From assembly GCA_052145775.1 (NCBI GenBank), contig JBKQNY010000195.1, positions 1-28,298 of the forward strand: a stretch of 28,298 nt of DNA, read 5' to 3'. The position numbers and the translations under genes were made by a program. Of the stretch, positions 22,526 through 28,298 are shown piece after piece. Source of the DNA: CAVYPR01 sp052145775 (GTDB lineage Bacteria > Actinomycetota > Acidimicrobiia > Acidimicrobiales > RAAP-2). The first letter of the stretch is position 1. Every line of letters begins with the position of its first letter. The notes under the pieces were generated by a model that did no database searches, had not been told where the DNA came from, and saw only the letters and a program-made list of their open reading frames with translations.

Positions 22526-23412
22526 GGGCGGAGGTCCACGCCCTGACGAGCACCGTCTCGTCGGTCTACCCCGTCCGCCTCCTCGACCTGCGCGACCGCA
22601 TCACCCTCCACGGCGCCAACCTCAACGACGGGGGGGCCATGGAGTCCCTGGTGGAGGAGTCCCGGCCCGAGATCGTCTTCCACCTCGGGGCCTACACCCA
22701 CGTCGGGAAGTCGTGGGCCCGTGTCGACGAGTGCATCCAGACCAACGTGCACGGGACGGTGGCCCTCCTGCAGGCCCTGGCCCGGACCGACTACCGCCGG
22801 TTCGTCTACACCAGCACCAGCGAGGTCTACGGCGACATCGCCGTCCCGTTCAAAGAGGATGCGGCGGTCGACCCGCTCTCGCCCTACTCGGTGAGCAAGT
22901 ACGCCGGTGAGCGGTTCTGCCGGATGCTCCAGCGCGGGCGGGGCTGGCCGGTGGTCGTGGTCCGCCCCTTCAACGCCTACGGCCCGGCCCAGAGCCCCGA
23001 CCGGGTGATCCCCGAGATCATCGTGCGCGGCCTGCGCAAGCAGCGGCTGGCCATGACCGAGGGTCTGCAGACCCGGGAGTTCAACTACGTGGACGACCTG
23101 GTGGGCGGCTTCCTGCTGGCGGCCACGGTGCCGGGCGTCGAGGGCGAGGTCTTCAACATCGGCGGGGGCGACGAGGTGTCGATGCGCGAGGCGGCCCGGA
23201 CCATCCTCGACCTGCTGGGCAATCCGGTCGAGCCCGAGTTCGGCGCCCTGCCCGCCCGGCCGACCGAGATCCCGGCCATGCGCAGCGACCCGTCCAAGGC
23301 CCGGGCCCGGCTCGGACTCGCGCCGTTCCGGCCGCTGGCCGAGGGGCTCGAGCCCACCATCGCCTGGTACCGCGGCGAGCTGGAGCGCAACGGCTCGCAG
23401 TTCGTGGCGTGA
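22435..23412 (+). CDS. NAD-dependent nucleotide-sugar epimerase/dehydratase (extended SDR)
   Basis: The 325-residue extended SDR has the Rossmann motif GATGFIG (14-20), TSTSEVYG (126-133) with the catalytic Thr/Ser region, YSVSK (Tyr151, Lys155), RPFNAYGPAQSPDRVIP, REFNYVDDLVGG and a C-terminal substrate domain. It would change the sugar made by the upstream nucleotidyltransferase, as a 4-epimerase or 4,6-dehydratase; sequence alone does not decide. GTG 22435 has the strong AAGGAG (22422-22427), 7 nt upstream, inside the preceding gene, giving a 91-nt overlap. It is followed after 13 nt by the tandem membrane-protein genes, suggesting one operon. Confidence 0.9.
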   Translation: MDEGLAGTRVLVTGATGFIGSHLTRRLADLGAEVHALTSTVSSVYPVRLLDLRDRITLHGANLNDGGAMESLVEESRPEIVFHLGAYTHVGKSWARVDECIQTNVHGTVALLQALARTDYRRFVYTSTSEVYGDIAVPFKEDAAVDPLSPYSVSKYAGERFCRMLQRGRGWPVVVVRPFNAYGPAQSPDRVIPEIIVRGLRKQRLAMTEGLQTREFNYVDDLVGGFLLAATVPGVEGEVFNIGGGDEVSMREAARTILDLLGNPVEPEFGALPARPTEIPAMRSDPSKARARLGLAPFRPLAEGLEPTIAWYRGELERNGSQFVA

Positions 23413-23425
23413 GCGGCTCCTAGCG

Positions 23426-25474
23426 ATGGGCGCCGTGGGGGGGTCGAGCGCCACGCTGGCGCCGCCGGCCGACCCGTCACCGGGGACGCCGGGGTTTTCG
23501 CCGGGCGAGGGGAGCCGGCCAGCGCGCCGGGGATGGGGGACGCCGGCCGTGCTGGCCGTCTCGTTCGCCGGCTACCTGGGACTCTCGGTACTCGTGTGGT
23601 GGGGCGCCTGGTCCACCCACCCCACCTCGGTCACCACCTGCGGCTGCGGCGACACCTCGCTGTTCCTGTGGTTCCTCGAGTGGCCCGCCTACGCCATGGC
23701 CCACGGCCACAACCCCTTCTACTCGACGGCCCTTTTCCACCCCCAGGGCATCGACGTGTTGTCGAACACGAGCGTGCTCGCCGTGGGGATCCCGCTCGCC
23801 CCGGTCACCTGGCTCTTCGGCCCCGTGGCCACCCTCAACGTGGCCTCGACCCTCGCCCCGGTGCTCTCGGCCCTCGCCATGTGCTGGCTGCTCCGGCGGT
23901 GGGTCCGCTGGGCACCTGCCGCCTTCCTGGGTGGCCTGGTCTACGGCTTCTCCCCATTCGCCTTCGTGAACCTGGCCGGCGCCCACCTCATGGCTGCCGT
24001 CCTCGTCCTGCCGCCGTTGATGGTGGCCTGCCTCGACGACCTGCTGGTGCGCCGGCGTCACCGGCCGGTCGTCTCGGGGGCGGCGTTGGGGCTGCTGCTC
24101 ACCGTCCAGTTCTTCGTGGGCACCGAGGTCCTTGCCATGGTCGTGGTCATGATCGGCGTCGCCATCGTGCTCGTGGTGGCCTACGCCGCGGCGTTCGAGC
24201 GGGCCGAGCTCGTCGAGCGCGCCCCGCACGCCCTGGTCGGTCTCGGCGTCGCCGCGGGCGTCGCCGTGGTGCTGTTGGCCTACCCGGCCTGGTTCGCCCT
24301 GGCCGGGCCGGCCCACCTCTCGGGACCTATCTGGCCGAAGATCGCGCAGGCGAGCGGGGGCATCACGCTCGGTGACCTGTGGCAGGTCAATCCGATGACG
24401 GCATTGCAGCACCAGATGAGGGTGATCGGCGGCTACCAGGGGCCGGCCCTGCCCCAGGCGGGCTACCTAGGGGCGGGGGCCCTGGTGGTCCTCGGTGCGG
24501 GGTTTGTCGTCTGGCGACGGGACCGCAGGCTCTGGTTCTTCGGTGCGCTCGGCGTGGTGGCGGTCGTGCTCTCGCTCGGCCTCCAGAGCTACTGGACCCC
24601 GTGGCGGGTCATCGTGCACGTGCCGCTGGTCCGCAACGTGGTGGCCGGGAGGTTCGCCTCGCTCACCGCGCTGTGTGCCGCCGTGATGCTGGCCGTCATC
24701 GTGGACCGCACCCGGCGGTCGGTCGCCGCACACGTCGAAGGGCGGTGGCCGGGACCCGGGCGCCACGCCGGTGCGAGTGGGACGCGGGGACGGGACCGAT
24801 GGGCCCGAGCCGTCGGCGTGCTCTGCGCCCTGGCCGTGGCGGCTCTGGCCGTCGTGCCCATGGCCGGCGACGTGGCCGGCAACGTGCCCCTCACCACCAC
24901 GGAGGTCTCGTTGCCGGCCTGGTTCGCCGAGGTCGGCCCGCACCTGCCGGCCGGCCAGGTGGTGCTGGCGTACCCCGCCCCGTTCGCCCTGCAGCAGTCC
25001 GCCGAGGGTTGGCAGGCGGTGGACGGCCTGGTCTTCGCCATGGTCGGCGGGTCGGGGCCCGAGAGCCTGCTGAGCCGGGCCGGGCCGGAACGGGCCGGTC
25101 AGGCGGTCATCAGCGCCGCCTCCTTCTCCCTCTCCGGGCCGCCGCCCGCCGACCCCGCCAACGTCGACGCCGTGCGGAGCGCGCTGGCGGGGTGGGGGGT
25201 GACCACCGTCGTCGTCCCGGACCCCCGTGGGCTGCCCCGCTACGAGCAGGGGACCGATCCCGCGGCCGCGCTGGGGCTCTTCACGTTGGCCGTCGGCCGG
25301 GCCCCGTCGTTCGTCGACGACGCCTGGGTGTGGACCGGCGTGCGCCGGCTCGGGCCGCGCCGCGCGATCGGCACCGGCGCCTACGCGGGCTGCACCTCGA
25401 CAGCGCGCTGGGCCAGCCGGTCGCGCCTGGCGGTGCCGGCCTGCGTGCTGGCCGCGTCCCGACTGGCGGGATGA
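23426..25474 (+). CDS. GT-C-like multi-pass membrane protein, tandem copy 1
   Basis: The 682-residue protein has a Pro/Gly-rich N-terminus, a first membrane helix (~40-60), an outer loop with CGCGD (Cys72, Cys74, Asp76), the signature WFLEWPAYAMAHGHNPFYST, about ten more helices and a C-terminal soluble domain (VVLAYPAPF, GWQAVDGLVFAMVGG, GWGVTTVVV, DDAWVWTGV). A Cys pair near the end (656 and 673) is spaced exactly as in copy 2. Compared with copy 2 it carries an extra Arg/Gly-rich loop (~445-470). ATG 23426 follows the SDR by 13 nt, and the stop overlaps the next start (ATGA). No known family was recognised. Topology suggests a polyprenyl-phosphate-sugar-dependent glycosyltransferase, unproven. 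Confidence 0.85.
   Translation: MGAVGGSSATLAPPADPSPGTPGFSPGEGSRPARRGWGTPAVLAVSFAGYLGLSVLVWWGAWSTHPTSVTTCGCGDTSLFLWFLEWPAYAMAHGHNPFYSTALFHPQGIDVLSNTSVLAVGIPLAPVTWLFGPVATLNVASTLAPVLSALAMCWLLRRWVRWAPAAFLGGLVYGFSPFAFVNLAGAHLMAAVLVLPPLMVACLDDLLVRRRHRPVVSGAALGLLLTVQFFVGTEVLAMVVVMIGVAIVLVVAYAAAFERAELVERAPHALVGLGVAAGVAVVLLAYPAWFALAGPAHLSGPIWPKIAQASGGITLGDLWQVNPMTALQHQMRVIGGYQGPALPQAGYLGAGALVVLGAGFVVWRRDRRLWFFGALGVVAVVLSLGLQSYWTPWRVIVHVPLVRNVVAGRFASLTALCAAVMLAVIVDRTRRSVAAHVEGRWPGPGRHAGASGTRGRDRWARAVGVLCALAVAALAVVPMAGDVAGNVPLTTTEVSLPAWFAEVGPHLPAGQVVLAYPAPFALQQSAEGWQAVDGLVFAMVGGSGPESLLSRAGPERAGQAVISAASFSLSGPPPADPANVDAVRSALAGWGVTTVVVPDPRGLPRYEQGTDPAAALGLFTLAVGRAPSFVDDAWVWTGVRRLGPRRAIGTGAYAGCTSTARWASRSRLAVPACVLAASRLAG
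23697..23730 (+). repeat. 34-nt block identical in all three tandem membrane-protein genes (copy 1)
   Basis: This block encodes the central part of the AHGHNPFYST signature. It is identical at 25685-25718 and 27568-27601, while flanking third positions have diverged. The genes as a whole are diverged direct repeats with a spacing of ~2.0 and ~1.9 kb. Confidence 0.85.
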
Positions 25475-27387
25475 GCGCACCCGATGTCCCTCCGGCGGCC
25501 GGGGCCGGCCGGGGTGGCGCCCCGAGGGTGGCCGGGGTCTTGGCCCTCTCGCTCGCCGGTTACCTGGCCCTGTCGGTGCTGCTCTGGTGGCACTCGTGGT
25601 CCACCCATCCGGCCGGGGTCTCGATCTGCGGCTGCGACGACCCGGCCCTGTTCCTGTGGTTCGTCGAGTGGCCGGCGTACGCCCTGGCCCACGGCCACAA
25701 CCCCTTCTACTCGACGGCGCTCTTCCACCCCCAGGGCATCGACCTGCTGTCGAACACGAGCGTGCTCGCCATCGGTGTCCCCCTCGCCCCGGTCACCTGG
25801 CTGTTCGGACCGGTGGCCACGTTGAACGTGGCCTCCACCCTCACCCCCGCGCTCTCGGCGCTGTCCATGTGCTGGCTGCTCCGACGCTGGGTCTCGTGGT
25901 CGCCGGCGGCCTTCGTGGGCGGCCTCGTCTACGGGTTCTCCCCGTTCGTCTTCGACAACCTGGCGTCGGCCCACCTCATGACGGCGGCGCTGGTGCTGCC
26001 ACCGCTGATGGTGGCCTGCCTCGACGACCTCATGATTCGCCGCCGGCATCGGCCGGCCGTCACGGGGTCGGCACTCGGGGTGCTCCTGGCGCTGCAGTTC
26101 TTCGTCGGGACCGAGGTCCTCGTCATGGTCGTGCTCACCGCCGCCGTCGGCCTGGTACTGGTCGTGCTCTACGCCGCGCTCTTCGAACGCCAGGAACTGA
26201 TCGCCCGAGCCCCCCGCGCTTTGGTGGGGCTGGCCGTCGGCGCCGGCGTCGCCGCGGTGCTGCTCGCCTACCCCACCTGGGTTGCCCTGGACGGGCCGGC
26301 CCACCTCTCGGGACTGGTCTGGCCGAGCATCACCCCGGGGTCGGGGGGGCTCTCGCTGAGCAGTCTGTGGCACCTCACCTACGGCGACGCCGCCCTGCTC
26401 CGGCTCTTCTCCGGGTACCAGGGCCCGGCACTCCCCGACGCCTCCTACCTCGGGCTCGGGACGCTGGTCGTGGCGGCCGTGGGCCTGGCGGTCTGGCACC
26501 GCGACCGCCGCCTGTGGTTCTTCGGGTCGCTGGGGGTGGCCGTCGTCGTGCTCTCGCTCGGTCGCCAGACCTACTGGACGCCATGGCGGGTCCTGGCTCG
26601 GGTGCCGATCCTCGAGAACGCCGTCCCCGGACGGCTGATGGCGGTGGTCACCCTCTGCGCCGCGGTGCTCGTGGCCGTCGTGGTCGACCGCACCCGCGAC
26701 GCCGTCGACGGTGCCGGGGGCAGGCCGCTGGCCGCGCTGGCCGCGTTCGGCGTCGCCGCGGTGGCGGTGGTGCCGATGGCCGCGGCCGAGCGTGGCAACG
26801 TCCCGTTCACCACCCGAGCCGTCACGTCGCCCGCCTGGTTCGCCGGACCGGCGCGCCGCCTGCCGGCGGGCCGGGTCGTGCTCACCTTCCCCCCGCCCGG
26901 CGCCGGGGGCTCGGCTCTGGCCTGGCAGGCCGTCGACGGCCTCCAGTTCGCCCTGGCCACCGGCGCCGGACCGGGCAGCGTGGCCCGGCGGGCCGGGAGC
27001 GAGCGGGCGGGCCAGGTCCTGCTCGCCTCGGGCTCCACACCGCTGGCACCGGCTCCGTCCGTTGGGCCGACCGGGGTGGCGGACGTCCGCCGGGCGCTTG
27101 GCGAGTGGGGGGTGACCGACGTGGCCGTGGCAGCCCCGGGCGGGCCCGTCGCCCCCTTCGGCCGACCGTCGTCGGCCGCGTGGGGGTTGGCCGTCTTCAC
27201 CGAGGCTCTCGGGAGGCCTCCAGCCCTGTCCCAGGGCGCCTGGGTCTGGACCGGGGTGGGGACGGCTGGCCCCGCGCTCTCCCTCCCGGCGTCCGCCTTC
27301 GCCCGCTGCACCTCGCCCGCCGTCTACGACCGCCCGTCCGCCATGGCCGTCCCGGACTGCGTGGTGGCGGCGGGACGATCGGCGTGA
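25471..27387 (+). CDS. GT-C-like multi-pass membrane protein, tandem copy 2
   Basis: The 638-residue paralogue of the preceding protein is similar over its whole length. The order is helix (~20-40), CGCDDP (Cys53, Cys55, Asp57), WFVEWPAYALAHGHNPFYST, FHPQGIDLLSNTSVLAIG, multiple helices (PPLMVACLDDLMIRRRHRP in the loop after the sixth) and the C-terminal domain (VVLTFPPPG, AWQAVDGLQFALATG, QGAWVWTGV). Cys613 and Cys630 form the C-terminal pair. The start ATG 25471 overlaps the upstream stop by 4 nt, and the stop TGA 27385-27387 overlaps the next GTG by 4 nt. Tight coupling of paralogues implies tandem duplication within one operon and possibly equal expression. Confidence 0.85.
   Translation: MSAPDVPPAAGAGRGGAPRVAGVLALSLAGYLALSVLLWWHSWSTHPAGVSICGCDDPALFLWFVEWPAYALAHGHNPFYSTALFHPQGIDLLSNTSVLAIGVPLAPVTWLFGPVATLNVASTLTPALSALSMCWLLRRWVSWSPAAFVGGLVYGFSPFVFDNLASAHLMTAALVLPPLMVACLDDLMIRRRHRPAVTGSALGVLLALQFFVGTEVLVMVVLTAAVGLVLVVLYAALFERQELIARAPRALVGLAVGAGVAAVLLAYPTWVALDGPAHLSGLVWPSITPGSGGLSLSSLWHLTYGDAALLRLFSGYQGPALPDASYLGLGTLVVAAVGLAVWHRDRRLWFFGSLGVAVVVLSLGRQTYWTPWRVLARVPILENAVPGRLMAVVTLCAAVLVAVVVDRTRDAVDGAGGRPLAALAAFGVAAVAVVPMAAAERGNVPFTTRAVTSPAWFAGPARRLPAGRVVLTFPPPGAGGSALAWQAVDGLQFALATGAGPGSVARRAGSERAGQVLLASGSTPLAPAPSVGPTGVADVRRALGEWGVTDVAVAAPGGPVAPFGRPSSAAWGLAVFTEALGRPPALSQGAWVWTGVGTAGPALSLPASAFARCTSPAVYDRPSAMAVPDCVVAAGRSA
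25685..25718 (+). repeat. 34-nt identical block (copy 2)
   Basis: Second copy of the block at 23697-23730. Between this copy and the third, identity continues for 13 further bases, into the codons for ALFHP. Confidence 0.85.
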
Positions 27388-28298
27388 CCGTGGCCGACGG
27401 GCGCCGCCGGCGCGCCCTGGTGCTCGGGACGTCCTTCGCCGGCTTCCTCGCTCTCTCACTCCTCCTGTGGTGGCACGTGTGGTCGGGACACCCGAGCGCC
27501 GTCACCCTCTGCGGCTGCGAGGACCCGTCGCTCTCGGTCTGGTTCCTCGAGTGGCCCGCCTACGCGCTGGCCCACGGCCACAACCCCTTCTACTCGACGG
27601 CGCTCTTCCACCCTGCGGGCATCAACCTGCTCTCCAACACCGGCATGCTGGCCGTGGGGGTGCCCCTCGCCCCAGTCACGTGGCTGTTCGGCCCGGTGGC
27701 GTCGTTCAACGTCGCCTCCACCCTGGGACCGCCCCTCACCGCGCTCGCCATGTGCTGGCTGCTCCTCCGCTGGGTCGACTGGTGGCCGGCGGCCGTCGTG
27801 GGCGGCCTCGTCTTCGGGTTCTCCCCGTTCGTCCTGGCCAACCTGGCCGTGGGCCACCTGGACCTGGTGGTGCTGCCGCTCGTGCCCCGGGCGGCCGGGG
27901 CGCTCGACGAGATCGACGTGCGCCAGCGCCGGAGTTCGCTGTGGGTGGGGGCCGCCCTCGGTCTCGTGCTCGTGGCCCAGTTCTTCGTGAGCACCGAGGT
28001 CCTCGTGATGGTCGTCGGCGCCGCCGTGGCGGGGCTCGTGCTGGTCGTCGTCTACGCCGCGGTCTTCGCCCGCCCCGAGCTCGCCGCCCGCGCCCCGCAC
28101 GCCCTGGCCGGCCTGGGGGTGGCAGTGGGCGTGTCCGCCGTGCTGCTCGCCTACCCGGCCTGGTTCGCCCTCGACGGCCCGGCCCACCTCTCGGGCCTGG
28201 TGTGGCCGTCGATCACGCCCGGCTCGGGGGGGCTCACCGCCGGCGACCTGTGGCACCTCACCTACGGAGACGCCACCCTGGTGCGGATCTTCGCCGGC
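27384..28298 (+). CDS. GT-C-like multi-pass membrane protein, tandem copy 3 (3' end outside window)
   Basis: The frame opens at GTG 27384 (GTGA overlap with the previous stop) and stays open to the window edge, giving 305 codons. It has a basic N-terminus (GRRRRALVL), a first helix, CGCEDP (Cys43, Cys45, Asp47), WFLEWPAYALAHGHNPFYST, FHPAGINLLSNTGMLAVG and the same helices to DGPAHLSGLVWPSITPGSGGL. Homology with copy 2 is continuous. One difference is the loop following the sixth helix, where GHLDLVVLPLVPRAAGALDEIDV replaces the LMTAAL...CLDDLM segment. The missing part should carry the remaining helices and the C-terminal domain. Confidence 0.85.
   Translation, partial: MTVADGRRRRALVLGTSFAGFLALSLLLWWHVWSGHPSAVTLCGCEDPSLSVWFLEWPAYALAHGHNPFYSTALFHPAGINLLSNTGMLAVGVPLAPVTWLFGPVASFNVASTLGPPLTALAMCWLLLRWVDWWPAAVVGGLVFGFSPFVLANLAVGHLDLVVLPLVPRAAGALDEIDVRQRRSSLWVGAALGLVLVAQFFVSTEVLVMVVGAAVAGLVLVVVYAAVFARPELAARAPHALAGLGVAVGVSAVLLAYPAWFALDGPAHLSGLVWPSITPGSGGLTAGDLWHLTYGDATLVRIFAG
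27568..27601 (+). repeat. 34-nt identical block (copy 3)
   Basis: Third copy of the block at 23697-23730, in the gene truncated by the window end. Confidence 0.85.

Noticed and set aside
25381..27459. 692-codon minus-strand open frame opposite tandem copy 2
   Set aside because: Its complement encodes a clear membrane protein with paralogues; the antisense frame is Arg/Gly/His-rich without motifs.
1..28298. CRISPR arrays, insertion sequences, tRNA, 4.5S RNA and riboswitches
   Set aside because: No regularly spaced short repeats, transposase motifs, terminal inverted repeats or cloverleaf-like sequences were recognised by eye; a tRNAscan/Infernal run was not possible.

Overview
The window is very GC-rich, gene-dense DNA with GTG and TTG starts. 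It most likely comes from an actinobacterium, and probably from the class Acidimicrobiia or a near relative. Three observations support this. The conserved block smc - ftsY - ffh - rpsP - khpA - rimM - trmD - rplS is followed by a DUF2469 gene, a family found almost only in Actinobacteria. A secreted protein ends in the 42-residue GYW.VASDGGIF repeats common in Acidimicrobiia. Several genes appear to have leaderless actinobacterial promoters, with a TANNNT hexamer 6-10 nt before the start codon. The lineage is inferred from gene content; no rRNA or tRNA gene was seen.

Layout. Positions 3-7774 hold a plus-strand housekeeping block: the 3' part of smc, the two SRP GTPases ftsY and ffh, then the ribosome maturation/translation operon rpsP-khpA-rimM-trmD-rplS and the DUF2469 gene. 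Positions 7928-11248 encode a large secreted beta-helix protein with six C-terminal repeats and a striking excess of the Thr codon ACA. It ends at a perfect 16-bp hairpin. Positions 11354-13511 hold an enoyl-CoA hydratase/isomerase gene and a two-gene NfeD-like/SPFH (stomatin) unit. A multi-pass membrane protein lies on the minus strand at 13524-15497. Positions 15661-18705 hold an aldo/keto reductase, a diverged DprA/Smf-like protein, a NYN-domain nuclease-like protein and a compact luciferase-like protein.

From 18754 to the end the genes suggest cell-surface glycan synthesis. They are a dolichyl-phosphate-glucose-synthase-like GT2, a minus-strand acyltransferase-3/SGNH fusion, an RfbF-like sugar-1-phosphate nucleotidyltransferase, an NAD-dependent sugar epimerase/dehydratase, and three tandem paralogous multi-pass membrane proteins with 4-nt overlaps, the last cut off by the window end. 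The minus-strand protein at 13524-15497 is a fourth, more divergent member of that family. I read this as one surface-polysaccharide programme: nucleotide-sugar supply (RfbF-like, SDR), lipid-linked sugar supply (GT2), possible GT-C-type transfer on the outer face (the paralogues) and O-acylation (acyltransferase-SGNH). The GT-C role is inference.

The least explained element is the four-member paralogous membrane family, with its C-x-C-x-D motif after the first membrane segment and a C-terminal Cys pair. Also notable are a possible leaderless 28-codon leader ORF overlapping the nucleotidyltransferase start, and the ACA-codon bias of the beta-helix gene. No CRISPR array, insertion sequence, prophage or tRNA was seen. 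No gene-free stretch exceeds about 170 nt.
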